Source of the DNA: Azorinus chamasolen
Taxonomy: Eukaryota; Mollusca; Bivalvia; Cardiida; Solecurtidae
Reading direction: 5' to 3'
Length of the DNA: 64,000 nt
Assembly: GCA_963576725.1 (NCBI GenBank)
Contig: OY755237.1
Span: forward strand, 53,287,674-53,351,673
Translations under genes and position numbers: made by a program
Notes under the pieces: model-generated
What the model was told of the DNA's origin: nothing
Database searches by the model: none
The model's input: only the letters and a program-made list of their open reading frames with translations
In this document: one piece after another, positions 51,271-61,460 of the stretch
How the letters are laid out: each line of letters starts with the position of its first letter
How positions within the stretch are numbered: the stretch's first letter is position 1

Positions 51271-51834
51271 GAAACGTTTATATGATAATCACTTATATGA
51301 GCACAATTGGCGCGCAAGATTCGGCGGATCGCCAAAACAACGATTTTGCAGATTATTTATTATATTCGAATTAGATAAACACTATCAAAACTGATTGCAA
51401 GTTGAGAATAGCTTTGCCTATGGTAAGATTATCATTCAATTACATTCACAATTGAAAATGATCGATATAAAAAAGTCCAACCCGACATCAGTCAATGAAA
51501 AGAAATGTTTTGAAGACCATTAACATCAAAACAATAGTATTGACTTAAACCAAACACATCTTTTAACAACTGTAACTCCGAAGGAAGTCAAATGATAAAT
51601 TTAACTACATACACACACAAAACCGGTCCTGTTTTTTGTGCATTTATCTGGGTGTTTTTTTTTTATTATATTTTCTGTAATTCACTTTTATTGCAAATGC
51701 TTACAATGGTACTTGCCACTGTTAATTTGATGTGGACTTATGCACAAATGATTTTTGTCTTGATTGCCATACATTTATAAATTTACGACAGAGCTGCTAT
51801 AATGAGACTACTTAATAGATAAACATGGACGGTG
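51271..51834. other. Unassigned
   Basis: A 62-codon frame (51592-51780) is hydrophobic (FCAFIWVFFFYYIFC) but T-rich and unsupported. No other feature. Confidence 0.3.
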
Positions 51835-52157
51835 TTTAATGCAGATGGTTACTTAATGCAATACGAAAGTAATGCAGAAAGCTCCTATGGGAGCTTCCTG
51901 CATTATTTTTGTCCTGAATTAAGCCACCGCCTGGCTTTCAGACCCAGACTCTTTTTAGTGGTCGCATTGGAGGGGTTCCATTGTACAATGCAACTTAAGT
52001 AAAGCCTCTCTAAGCCGGAGTTTTAATAAAGAATTTAGGTCTTTTTAAGCAGGCAACTGCTTAATTGGGGTAAAAGTCATGCACAAAGCCGCCACATGTC
52101 TTACAGCCTGGCATGGATACTAATGTTAATGTGCGGTTTAGAGAGGTTTTACTGTAT
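51835..52157. mobile_element. Two family C elements side by side
   Basis: 51835-51985: arms GTTACTTAATGCAATACG, core CTCCTATGGGAG, end GGGGTTCCATTGTAC. 51999-52157: AAAGCCTCTCTAAGCCGG to TAGAGAGGTTTTACTGTA, with a collapsed core CAAAGCCGCC. Confidence 0.82.
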
Positions 52158-52185
52158 CGTATCGCTCATTGACATGGTATGTCTT

Positions 52186-52375
52186 TAACCCTTACTGTGC
52201 GGGACACGAGTCACTGACGTCCTTTGCAAACAGTGTAGACCCAGATGAGAGAGAGGAGCCCTCTCACCAGGGTATGCACTGTTTGTCCTGTTATACCTTT
52301 CTTTAGAAAAATTCCTAAACATTCACCATATGCTTGATCTGCTTGAATTTTTGAATAGTCCATTTGAAAACTCAG
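52186..52375 (+). mobile_element. Family G element
   Basis: TTAACCCTTACTGTGCGGGA, CAAACAGTGTAGACCCAG, the core GAGAGGAGCCCTCTC, TATGCACTGTTTGTCC and the tail TGCTTGATCTGCTTG with AATAGTCCATTTGAAAA. Confidence 0.75.
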
Positions 52376-52609
52376 CGTTGTAAGGGTAAACTTCGTCATA
52401 TACCTGATGTCTGTTTAAGGTCTTCAATCACTATGGAAAGAGTTATGTCTTGTAAGTCATATTGTCTGTCGTGGATTACTGAAACAAAACTAGAACGGAA
52501 TTCAGGCAAGAGATTCCAGACGAAAGTCCGCAACAAGACTGATTCATGTCTCTTAAATGAAATTAAGGAAGTTTTGATGGTACTGAATTTTCGCTTTGCG
52601 CTCAGCTGA
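52364..52609 (+). CDS. Weak candidate exon
   Basis: Open frame with KLRHIPDVCLRSSITMERVM, SWITETKLERNSGKRFQ, NKTDSCLLNEIKEVLMV and TGA at 52607-52609. The codons look balanced and the frame is single-copy, but there is no clear acceptor and the first residues lie in a family G tail. Not recognised. Confidence 0.25.
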   Translation: MKTQRCKGKLRHIPDVCLRSSITMERVMSCKSYCLSWITETKLERNSGKRFQTKVRNKTDSCLLNEIKEVLMVLNFRFALS

Positions 52610-52754
52610 TTGGAAATTAATTGATTGAATCTCCCGTTTATTGGTTAGTGGTACGTATTATATTTATTCACCGATACTTCATGGTGAGTAGCGAAATATA
52701 CGTTTTCATTTACCAGTGTTTGATGATAGCAAGAGCACTCCATTAATTTTGAAA

Positions 52755-52815
52755 TACTTAATTTATTAGACTTAATTTGATAAGACTTAATTTGTTTAGA
52801 CTTAATTTGATTAGT
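52755..52815. repeat. ~17-bp tandem repeat
   Basis: GACTTAATTTGATA and close variants repeated about four times. Confidence 0.8.
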
Positions 52816-52937
52816 TAACATTTTCATTGAACTCATACATCTGACCCCGTGGTTAAGACATTTTGATTGAGCCTGAAATCATGCTCAAGCTCAAGCTCAA
52901 AATCTGGAGAAGGAACACATACTATATACACACACAT

Positions 52938-53260
52938 ATTTAAGGGACCATGCAATTTACTTTGAGATAACGGGTGTTCCAGTGAGCTTATTTCTAACTT
53001 CAAAACTTTCTTGATGTGACGGCTTAATGCAGATCGCAAGCAATGCTGAAAGCTCCCACAATAGCTCCCACAAAAGCTTTCGAAATCACTTGCGACCTGC
53101 ACTAGGCTGTCGTATGTCTATATAGATATGACAATGGCGAATTTTAGAGCAATCCTGTATTAGGCCTACACATTTTTTAAGGGACCGAATGTTTACCTCG
53201 AGTTACACCGAAGTTCGAGTTATCGGAGCTGGAGATATCGAGGTGTCACTGTGGGTTCCA
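52938..53260. mobile_element. Family C fragment between two TTAAGGGACC repeats
   Basis: TTTAAGGGACCATGCAATTT (52938) and TTTAAGGGACCGAATGTTTA (53174) are direct copies of another element's end (the second continues TTCGAGTTATCGGAGCTGG and AGGTGTCACTG). Between them a family C core with a partly duplicated centre (AGCTCCCACA twice, 53052-53078). Confidence 0.6.
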
Positions 53261-53395
53261 ATAATCTCGAATGTTTCATCTACGTTCTGTGATATAAAGA
53301 GATGTTTATGTAGTGGACATCAATGCAAATTTCATCCCATTGTAAGTATAGATTAATTCATATATTTCATCAAAATATGAAATACGGAAATTTCC

Positions 53396-53602
53396 CTATT
53401 TCCCTGCCAATTTCGCATCTGTGATTACCTATGCAAACAGTTTGGATCCAGATGAGACGCCGAGTAACTCGGCGTCTCATCAGGATCCAAACTGTTTGTT
53501 ACTGTGGCTGTTTCTTGAAACAAAAGTGAAGAAAAATAAAATTCGAAAATTGTAGCAGACGACAAAGTTTGCAGACGACAAAATTTTGCAGCGAAAAAGT
53601 TA
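53396..53602 (-). mobile_element. Family E element, good palindrome
   Basis: CAATTTCGCATCTGTGATTA, the core TTTGGATCCAGATGAGACGC around GAGTAACTC, GCAGACGACAAAG and GCAGCGAAAAAGTTAA. The left TTAA is decayed. Confidence 0.85.
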
Positions 53603-53609
53603 ATGTCAA

Positions 53610-53940
53610 GGCAAACATTAGACAACCAGGTCGGTCATATCAGAGACCTATATTATTTATATGTCTCTGGTCATATATAAGCAAACAAAGTTGACCATAA
53701 TCAGCAGCTGTCTGAACCGGGTATGTTGTGTTTGCGAGTACATGTACATACATACTATAATTGCAATCTGTGAAAACATAACACTTTGAACTGTTAAATA
53801 GTCGTGCAAGTACTGATAACAGCATGTATACATATTTATCAGACCTTATAATTGATAGAGCCGTCGGATCTGGGTCTAATCTATTTGTAAAAGCGTGAAA
53901 AGGCGTCTAAATCAGAGAAAACGTAAAGGACATTTTCCTT
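53610..53940 (-). mobile_element. Disrupted family A pieces with a small hairpin
   Basis: The AGAGACCTATATTATTTAT / ATGTCTCT hairpin (53642-53668) sits beside ATAAGCAAACAAAGTTGACC (53675). Another piece AGAGCCGTCGGATCTGGGTC is at 53860. Confidence 0.55.
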
Positions 53941-54161
53941 TTATTGTATCCGGTTCAATGTCAGAATCTATCTTCCATGTCAAGACCAATAGTACAATGT
54001 GCAATTAATGAGTCAGTTCCTAGGTTCGCCTAGAATATTAGATTGTATTCGCTATCTCAAAGAACCTCACCACATGTCTTTTTATCCAGGTACAAATGAT
54101 AGACAGTCACGCACATTCCAGCTACACATTATGTACAGTCACGCACATTCCAACTACAAAT
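53941..54161. other. Small duplication in single-copy DNA
   Basis: CAGTCACGCACATTCCA occurs twice at 54104-54152 with 13 bp between; otherwise nothing. Confidence 0.5.
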
Positions 54162-54486
54162 GCAGGGTGAAAGTAATGCAGAAAGGCAGCTCCTAGAGAA
54201 GCTTTCTGCATGACGTTCAACCTGCATTAAGCTGCTACTTGTCTCCAAGAACGATATTTATACTAAATTTAAGGTCCGGTTGAGAGAGGGATTACTGTAC
54301 AACAAATACTTACGTTATGCAGCAATCTCTTAGAAGAAGTCTATTTTTGGTGTTTCGACAAAGATGGTAGCTTCATGCAGGACGAAAGCATTACTTTCGT
54401 CCTGCATTAAGCATTAGTTTATTAGTATTTGCAAAGACAAGTGTATTCAGCCATTTAATGGTTGTTGCAGAGAGGTTCGACTGTAC
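54162..54486. mobile_element. Two family C elements, 5' truncated
   Basis: 54162-54298: GGGTGAAAGTAATGCAGAAA, CTAGAGAAGCTTTCTGC, end GAGGGATTACTGTA. 54362-54486: AGGACGAAAGCATTACTTTC palindrome without centre, end GAGAGGTTCGACTGTA. Confidence 0.75.
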
Positions 54487-54734
54487 TTGGGCTTTTCAAT
54501 GAGCTGTTAGGGTTATATCAGTGAAAAGTGTCTTCGTCTTGACTTCCGGGTATGTAGTACAAAACTAAAACTCGGGTATCTTTGTATTTGTGGCTACAGG
54601 TGTATATAAATTGGGTATGACGTATCAGGGGACACGAGGGGGTTATAACTGATACTATACCTCACCATTTCATAGAAGAGAACAATGTGTGTGATTCATT
54701 AATTTTGTTTCATGCATAATCATAAAATTCATAG

Positions 54735-55215
54735 ATCATTTGATGTATCATATCCCAAACTTATGGCACTATTGAATAAGAGCGTATTTCATCCAAAGCT
54801 TATGATAATTCTAAATAAGAGCATATCACATGTATATCCTGAACGTATGGGCTTTTATATATACTAGCATATTGTATCAAGAACGTATGGAAATTATAAT
54901 ATCAGCTTTATATTTGTATATCCCAAACGTGTGGAAAATCTATATACGAGCATATATATATAAATTATATTCCTAACTTAGAGCAATTATAAATACGAAC
55001 GTGCGTACGGCAACCCAAAATACGAGCACAGGATATCTCAAACTTAAGGCAGTTCTAAATACGAGCGTAGTACATTCAGAAAGTATTGCAACTCTAAATA
55101 CATGTTTAGTATATTTCAAATGTATGGCAAGTCTAAATTCGAGCTTACTATATCCCAAACTTATGACAACTCTACATACTAGCTTAGTATATCTCAAACT
55201 TCTGGCAATGATGAT
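54735..55215. repeat. ~45-48-bp degenerate tandem repeat
   Basis: Around ten units with TATCCCAAACTTATGG, AACTCTAAATACGAGC and TAGTATAT. The minus frame 54973-55197 repeats every ~16 codons and is not a gene. Confidence 0.88.
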
Positions 55216-55424
55216 GACTGTATATTCAGACGATGCTTAAATAAAGGGACGTGTTCATAGATGAACACAGTGTGCAGCGTTAGGCCAAACATGTGCCGTA
55301 GTCTAGCCTGCAAAGCATGGTTACATTGATTATAAAGGGCGAAATCCCATCTGGGCGACACCTGAAGCTGGATTACCTCGACGTCCATAACTTGGGTTGT
55401 CTGGTTCCCCGCCGCACTTCAACA
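55216..55424. other. No feature recognised
   Basis: Single-copy DNA. Confidence 0.3.
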
Positions 55425-55510
55425 GTATACGTAGTGTCAGTGTGGGTAATCCGTATGTGAGCGTATGGGTAGCGTATGAGTAGCGTATGAGTAGCGTATG
55501 AAAAACGTAG

Positions 55511-55668
55511 CCCCGAGTGTCCCTGGACATTCCCAGACCATTCATTTCCGAACTTCAAGATGTCTACAAGGAGAAAATTTTCGTCCCGATGGATAGGGAC
55601 GGGCAAGATACGGCTGATCAGGCAGGAGATATTTCTAATGAACTGTCTGTGGATAACGTCCATCCCAG
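55511..55668 (+). CDS. Candidate exon, acidic segment
   Basis: Between ACGTAG (55510) and CCCAG/GTATCC (55668/55669) the frame is open for 52 codons: VSLDIPRPFISELQDVYKEK, FVPMDRDGQDTADQ, DISNELSVDNVHP. The splice borders fit, exit phase is 2, and codons (GAC, GAA, AAG, GAG, GTC) look like real coding. The minus strand is also open (55373-55684), which weakens the call. It could be an intracellular or linker region, or a host fragment carried by the surrounding element. Confidence 0.4.
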
Positions 55669-56141
55669 GTATCCATCCCCCCACCTCCTTCTTAAACTGA
55701 CGTAGCCTTCCAAATCCATGGTTTCACCCAGATTTAACGTCTTATTCTTCTTTTCCTCATTCTACTTTCTTGAATACATGTATAGTGAATTGCAAAATTC
55801 ACCATTGTGGTGTTGGAAAATATCTACCCACGTCCTCTCTTTCCTGAGTTTTATCTACAATTGACGAAGATGTAGAACTGAGACTCTATATAGATACTTT
55901 TCAATATGCTGGCAATACGCGTGGGATAGGTTTTGCACACGCCTATCACTCGCCAGCAATTCGTTGAATACGTTAGTCATTCGTCAGACACACGTTACAA
56001 TTACGTTACTGATACGTTATCCATATGATAGATTTACTGACCGCCTTCATGCCACTGTATGTGAAGCGTATTTGACCTATAGGTAACGTATCTTTACGGA
56101 CACCCTAGCGTAGTCAACGTATATAGAGGATCTTACATGAG
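55669..56141. other. CGTATG-rich unassigned DNA
   Basis: TGGCAATACGCGTGGGATAG and ATACGTTAGTCATTCGTC continue the word bias of the enclosing element; no frame. Confidence 0.4.
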
Positions 56142-57285
56142 TGTTCTTGATTATTGGATTTATTAAATGAGTCTTTTAAATCCAATAATCATGAACACGA
56201 ATGCAAGATCCTATTTATAACATAACACACACAAATGTTATTTGCAGCCAATATTTCAGCAGTAACGTGGATTGTTATAAATTCTCCTTACATATAGAAA
56301 TGATGAATGAAAGGTGTTATTAGGTTCGCTAGGTAACTGGGACAAAGTAGGTCCAAATTTTCCAACTTTTTTTTTACTTACTGTCATATCAACCAGGATC
56401 TAATTCAGACCACTCTGGTATTCAATTTAACTGTGATAGTTTATGATACAAAAACATACAGAAACACGTCAAAATAAATTTTGAGTTACAGTTTTGACAT
56501 ACATAGTTACAAACACGTCACATTATGACGTCATTGTACACAACATGTGTCTATGTAAAGCGCGCCATTTAAATGAAGACCCACATACAGTCGCCAACAC
56601 GTCCGACACTCACTGTCAATGGGATTCGAAATGCGCCTTCGTTTTGGTATATTAAGCCCTTCATTAGTGTTGTATGTATACACGTGGACATGGACATTTC
56701 CACCGAGAAAAAAATCTCGATTCAAGTTCAGTGAAAATGTTTGAAATGGACAAAAGATTCAGTACGAACTGCTGCATAAAATGTGTTGGAACAGGAGGAA
56801 GATTTTCGCGATCAGCTGAGTTAGTGAGTATAGCATATTTGAAATATGTTTGTGCTGTGCTGGATTCAGATGACTATAGTTGTTGATTGATGAGATATTT
56901 GTATGAGTAGAAATCTGCATAAACAAAAGGACATGCGTGAAGAAAATGCAAAGTTGAGGAGGCATTTTAAATGTATGGGTCAGAGTAGCTGGTAGGTCTT
57001 TTTTGGCATACATTTTGTAAATGATTCCTGACAGCGATTACAATTTGTATTATTTTATCGAAATTAAGGCGCAAGTGCCAACAATCCTTTGCCATCTATC
57101 GTGACTCAATCGTGGACAGGTAGGTCGACCACCGTCCGCCAGTTTGTTTGTTTTGACAGTGCGTATGAATCGTTCGAATGTCATTCGGTCGTTCGAATGT
57201 TATTCACTAGTGAATATATGCCCATGATTATCAAAAAATAAATGATAGTGTTACGTCACGCTGAAGCCACGAGTTATGTTATAAA
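56142..57285 (+). repeat. 1.1-kb duplicated block, copy 2, with hairpin at its left edge
   Basis: 56182-57285 matches 34357-35452. At the left, TTGATTATTGGATTTA (56148) pairs with TAAATCCAATAATCATG (56178), so this copy starts in a hairpin that copy 1 lacks. The TGACGTCA site (about 56527) and the KMFEMDKRFSTNCCIKCVGT frame are kept. Confidence 0.9.
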
Positions 57286-57312
57286 ATTAAATAATAATAA
57301 TAATAATAATAA
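57286..57312. repeat. (AAT)n microsatellite
   Basis: AATAATAATAATAATAAT starts exactly where the duplicated block stops. Confidence 0.85.
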
Positions 57313-57429
57313 TTATAAAGTATAATTCATACGCTCGTATACGCTGAACTTTTTGAACATGTTCAAAAATATTTTCAGCCTCTGCGTATTAGAACGTACA
57401 CCGGTGAATGGCAAAGTACTTGAAACGTA

Positions 57430-57453
57430 TACCTAACCCCCCCCCCCCCCCCC
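57430..57453. repeat. C homopolymer tract
   Basis: About 22 uninterrupted C between CCTAA and TAGCG; the same junction occurs nearby without expansion (CCTAACCTACCCCTAGCG). Confidence 0.9.
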
Positions 57454-57680
57454 TAGCGTATATCTGTGTATGCGAGCGTATGCCTAACCTACCCCTAGCG
57501 TATATCTGCGTATGCGAGCGTATGGGCATTTTGTTTCTCATACGCTCGCATACGTTCGTGTCATACGCTCTAGTGTGACACCCCCTTTACTTTCGCATTT
57601 ATATACAGCGGTATAGGGTTCGACAGTAAATGCAGTCAACTGTGTTGGACAAGAGCTTTCTTCATGTTAAGCCACATGTC

Positions 57681-57901
57681 TTAACCCATTCGCTCATATT
57701 GAAGCCCTTTGAATTATTGAAGCCCTTTGACGCCTCTGTAAAAGTCACTTTTTGAAACCATTGTGATAAATGTTCTACTTATCACATTGGTTTCATAACT
57801 ACACAGTTCTAACGTTTTCCTTTTGTCTATTAAATGCTCCTTTTCAGTAGATTTATTCAAAGAGGTTGGATCTAATAATAGCCTATGAGGTAATGGGTTA
57901 A
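57681..57901 (+). mobile_element. Family B element, core shortened, in family C remnant
   Basis: TTAACCCATTCGCTCATATT to GAGGTAATGGGTTAA. An internal duplication (TTGAAGCCCTTTGA twice) and a core reduced to GATAAATGTTCTACTTATC. The flank AGCTTTCTTCATGTTAAGCC is a family C arm. Confidence 0.85.
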
Positions 57902-57971
57902 ATGCCAGTAATAATACTTGTTTGAGAGTTTGAGCTGTCGAGAGTGTACTGTTCTATAGAATCTGGTAAAC

Positions 57972-58162
57972 CTATGCCAAACAGTTTTGGTCTAGGTGAG
58001 ACTGATGTCCCACGATGTTCGTGTTTACGAAGGGTACATGTAGTATTGAATAGCTAGAACGTGCAAAGCATGCAATCTCAACGACATATCGGCGAACTAA
58101 AACGTGCTCTAGGTCAATCGTACGTGGGCACCTTTTGAACACCTTTGCTGGCGGTAGAGGCA
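57972..58162 (-). CDS. Weak candidate exon
   Basis: On the minus strand GTTGTAGTTTTAG precedes a frame with KVFKRCPRTIDLEHVLVRRY, VVEIACFARSSYSILHV and PFVNTNIVGHQ; the last codons run into family E text (GTCTAGGTGAGACTG) and TAG at 57974-57972. Codon use is balanced. No donor, no family recognised. Confidence 0.28.
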
Positions 58163-58961
58163 CTAAAACTACAACACAGGTATGTTGTCGTTTTGTTCAT
58201 TCGTGACAGTACGTGATGGTCGACCTTTAACTTTGTACCTGATGCATATTCGTGTGAGCAAGAAGATCAATCCTACATACGGGCTCATAGTTTATTAGCT
58301 CAATTTATTATAATGGCGCAATAAAAAGGAAATATTTACCCAGACAGAAACCGCACAATCAGATGAGTATTATTCTATAAGCAAACAGAGCATCCTCACC
58401 TGATAACCCATACAGACTGCCACGTGTCTCCATACACCCATACAGACTGCCGCGTGTCTCCATACACCCAGACAGACTGCCGCGTGTCTTCATTATGTAA
58501 ATGGTTGACGTGATATAACAGCGCACGGGCCTTGTTAGAACATGATTTATACCCGATCGAACACTGCTAAATCGTGATAAAACAATATATTTTATGCACG
58601 AATGACTTTGATTGTTATCTACGCAAGCAAGTCCGTGAGAGGACAGTACTCTCTGACAAAATCAATCATGCGAAAACACAAGCAGAATAAGTAACACATT
58701 TCCAAAGGTGATAAACACGCATGAACGCAGTAGGACGGGTAAGTTGATGTTTTATAATTTACGTCCTCACTTGTAAGAGGTCATACACATTCGTTCTTGT
58801 CCACCGTCTGTCCGTCTGCAATTCATTCGGTCCTGGATCAAACGACGGTTTGATGAAATAAATGATTCCCTATAAAAAAAAATATTGACCACATTATGAC
58901 CGTGTCGTAATATTACTAGCGGGATGTATTTCTTATTTTCGTTGTAAGCATTTATAGAACA
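58163..58961. other. Single-copy DNA, family A scrap, short tandem repeat
   Basis: A family A piece at 58360-58400 (AAGCAAACAGAGCATCC). A ~29-bp unit (CCATACAGACTGCCGCGTGT + CTCCATACAC) repeats three times at 58407-58492. A donor-like GACGGGTAAGTTGATG lies at 58735. No exon found. Confidence 0.5.
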
Positions 58962-59182
58962 TTAAACATTTCCTTTATGTAAGCGCATTTTGACGCAAGT
59001 GCAAACAGATTAGACCCAGATCAAATCAGGGTCTGCTCTGTTTGCTAATGGTGTAATATAGATCTGATTCTACAGCTTCTGTCTGAGCCAAAATGTCGTG
59101 TTCATATGCCATTACAAAAAATGATATTAATATACATGACGTCATTATTTCTTACATGAATATTCATCAGGGAAAGGGTTAA
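58962..59182 (+). mobile_element. Family A element, complete, core shortened
   Basis: TTAAACATTTCCTTTATGTA to CATCAGGGAAAGGGTTAA; the hairpin lacks the GGCTCC centre (AGACCCAGATCAAATCAGGG). Confidence 0.88.
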
Positions 59183-59184
59183 AC

Positions 59185-59300
59185 CACTAACTCTTCCCCT
59201 CTATCCGCCACTTGACTCGCAGTGGCAAACAGCTTGGATCCAGATGAGGCGCCGAGTAACTCGGCATCTTATTAGGATCAAAGATGATTAACACTCGGTC
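59185..59300 (+). mobile_element. Family E 5' part
   Basis: CTCTTCCCCTCTATCCGCCA, CAGCTTGGATCCAGATGAGG, GAGTAACTCGGCATC; the right half is missing. Confidence 0.7.
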
Positions 59301-59394
59301 AATATTTCTCAAAAAATGATCAAGTCGGAAGTAGTCACACTGCAAAAAAAAAGAAATTTGAGCACACAATATTTTTTTCACAGCTGGGTTAAGT

Positions 59395-59596
59395 TTAACC
59401 CTTTCCTAAATATGCTATTTTTAGACCCAACCTCTTTGAATAAATCTACCGAAAAGGAGCATTTACTAGAGAAAAGAATTGGTTTTAGAATTTTGTAGTT
59501 TGAAACCATTGTGATAAAAAGCTTATTTATCACAATGGTTTCATAAAGTGACTTTTACAGAGGCATAGAAAGGCATATTTATGGAGTAAAGGGTTA
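59395..59596 (-). mobile_element. Family B element, complete, core shortened
   Basis: TTAACCCTTTCCTAAATATG to GGAGTAAAGGGTTAG; TCTACCGAAAAGGAGCATTT; the core is cut to GATAAAAAGCTTATTTATC. Confidence 0.9.
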
Positions 59597-59684
59597 GCAT
59601 GTTATTTGCATGGCCATTGTACAACTAATATCTAGTAAATAAGAATCAGTCTAAAGCTACCACTAAATTAATAAACATGTCTTT

Positions 59685-60078
59685 AAAAGCATGGGACTGC
59701 TTAATGCAGGAAGAAAGTAATGCAGAAAGCTCCCCAGGAGCTCATGTAAGAGCTTTCTGCATTACCTTCGTCCTGCATTAAACTACTACCTGCCTCTTCG
59801 ACCAAACATTATATCTCTTTTTGGTAGGCGTATTAGCCCATTACCTCATTTGTTATTGTTAGGTACAACCTCTTTGAATACATCTACCGAAAAGGAGCAT
59901 TTACTAGAAAAAAGGAAATTTTTAGAATTATGTAATTTTTAAACCACTGTGATAAATAGAGCATTTGCTCCTATAGGAGCAAATGCTCTATTTATCACAA
60001 TGGTTTCAGAAAGGAACTTTTACAGAGGTGTCAAAAGGCGACAGTATGAGGGAATGGGTTAAAGCAGTTTGACTGTAT
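59685..60078. mobile_element. Family C element hosting family B
   Basis: Arms GACTGCTTAATGCAGGAAGA and CTTCGTCCTGCATTAAAC with an expanded centre (CCCCAGGAGCTCATG); the right end CAGTTTGACTGTATA resumes after the insertion. Confidence 0.85.
59833..60062 (-). mobile_element. Family B element, nested, perfect core
   Basis: TTAGCCCATTACCTCATTTG to GAGGGAATGGGTTAA; the core AGAGCATTTGCTCCTATAGG forms a perfect hairpin with ~28-bp arms. Confidence 0.92.
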
Positions 60079-60263
60079 ATAATTTGAAGTTATGAATAAT
60101 TGAATGAACTGGAAACACGTTAAATTAACCAATAATCTTACCATGATGTATTAATTTAAGGACTTGGTGCAAGAAGTAGTAAGAGCATTATTTTAACCTT
60201 TATGCTTTCTTGAATTTGTCAAATTTTATTTTTTGTTTCATTTCTATTCATTAATGCCCCCAG
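60063..60263. other. T-rich stretch before the next exon
   Basis: TTTATTTTTTGTTTCATTTC (60228) to CCCCCAG: a good intron 3' end. Nothing else. Confidence 0.5.
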
Positions 60264-60393
60264 AGTGCCAATCAGATGGGGTCCATGTCTTTCATTGAAT
60301 TTCTCTGAAATTCCAGCTTGTTATGTTCGAGTGGTCGATCAGGTCCTGTACTGTCGCAGTGCCACAAGGCTTGCTGATGAACATTGCTTTATA
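60264..60393 (+). CDS. Candidate cysteine-rich extracellular exon cut by a transposon
   Basis: After a long pyrimidine tract and CCCCCAG the frame reads VPIRWGPCLSLNFSEIPACY, then VRVVDQVLYCRSATRLADEH and CF. The W-GPC opening, the middle C, the V-LYC-R strand and the final D-E-H-C spacing resemble a thrombospondin type-1 repeat as found in ADAMTS/THSD-type extracellular proteins; similarity is by eye only. One N-glycosylation sequon (NFS). Coding character ends abruptly at TTTATA/CTGTTAAAC, where the family C element begins at its TA target, so the exon appears interrupted with no donor left. The frame then runs into transposon text and stops at 60450. Confidence 0.5.
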
Positions 60394-60442
60394 CTGTTAA
60401 ACTTCTCTAAACTAACACTCAAACAAGTATCAGTGCTGGTGG

Positions 60443-61430
60443 CAGTTTAATACAGGATGAAATGTTAAAAAGGGTTAGTTAAATACAGGGTGAAACGTAA
60501 AACAACGTGTCAGTTAGTTAAATACAGGGTGAAACGTAAAACAACGTGTCAGTTAAATACAGGGTGAAACTTAAAACAACGTGTCAGTTAGTTAAATACA
60601 GGGTGAAACGTAAAACAACGTGTCAGTTAGCTAAAAACAGGGTGAAGCGTAAAACAACGTGTCAGTTAGTTAAATACAGGGCGAAACGTAAAACAACGTG
60701 TCAGTCAGTTAAATACAGGGTGAAACGTAAAACAACGTGTCAGTTAAATACAGGGCGAAACGTAAAACAACGTGTCAGTTAGTTAAATACAGGGCGAAAC
60801 GTAAAACAACGTGTCAGTTAGTTAAATACAGGGCGAAACGTAAAACGTGTCAGTTAGTTAAATACAGAGTGAAACGTAAAACAACGTGTCAGTTAGTTAA
60901 ATACAGGGTGAAACGTAAAACAACGTGCCAGTTTAGTTAAAAACAGGGCGAAACGTAAAAATGCCACTTACATACATGGTGAAACGTTAAAAGTGTCAGT
61001 GTAATGCTAAATGAAACGGGATAAGTGTCAGCATATTACAAGGTGAAACGTGAAAATTATCAGTTCAATACAGAGTGAAAAGTGGAACGTGTCAGTTTAA
61101 TACAGAGTGAAACTTGACAGTTTAATACAGAGTGAAACTTGTCAGTTTAATACAGAGTGAAACTTGTCAATTTAAGACAGAGTGAAACGTGAAAAATGTC
61201 AGTTGATACAGAGGGAAACGTAAAAGAGTCTAATACAGATTGAAATCTGAAACGTACCAGTTATATACAGAGGGAATCGTGAAACGTGTCAGTTTAATAT
61301 AGAGTGAAGCGTGAAATGTGTCAGTTCAATACAGCATGAAATGTTTATGTTTAAGTTTAAGAAAAAGAGACACGTGACAAATGTCAGTTTATCACCGGGT
61401 TAAACGTGAAAAGTGTCAATTAAATACAGT
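60443..61430 (+). repeat. ~39-bp array from the left arm of family C
   Basis: Units TTAAATACAGGGTGAAACG + TAAAACAACGTGTCAGTTAG, well conserved to about 60960, then increasingly diverged and shortened (TACAGAGTGAAACTTGTCAG) to 61430. A unit equals the arm text TTTAATGCAGGGTGAAAG of other copies. Frames at 60546-60940 are repeat translations. Confidence 0.93.
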
Positions 61431-61460
61431 GTGTAATGTCGTCCAAAAGGAACTGTCTGC

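Larger units (their letters stand above)
55425..57590. mobile_element. Possible large TIR element rich in CGTATG words
   Basis: Left GTGTCAGTGTGGGTAATCCG + TATGTGAGCGTATGGG is mirrored at the right by CATACGCTCTAGTGTGACAC. GCGTATGAGTA, TACGTTAGTC, CGTATCTTTACGG and AGCGTATATCTGCGTATGCG are scattered near both ends. The 1.1-kb duplicated block (56142-57285) sits inside. TIRs are imperfect. Confidence 0.45.
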
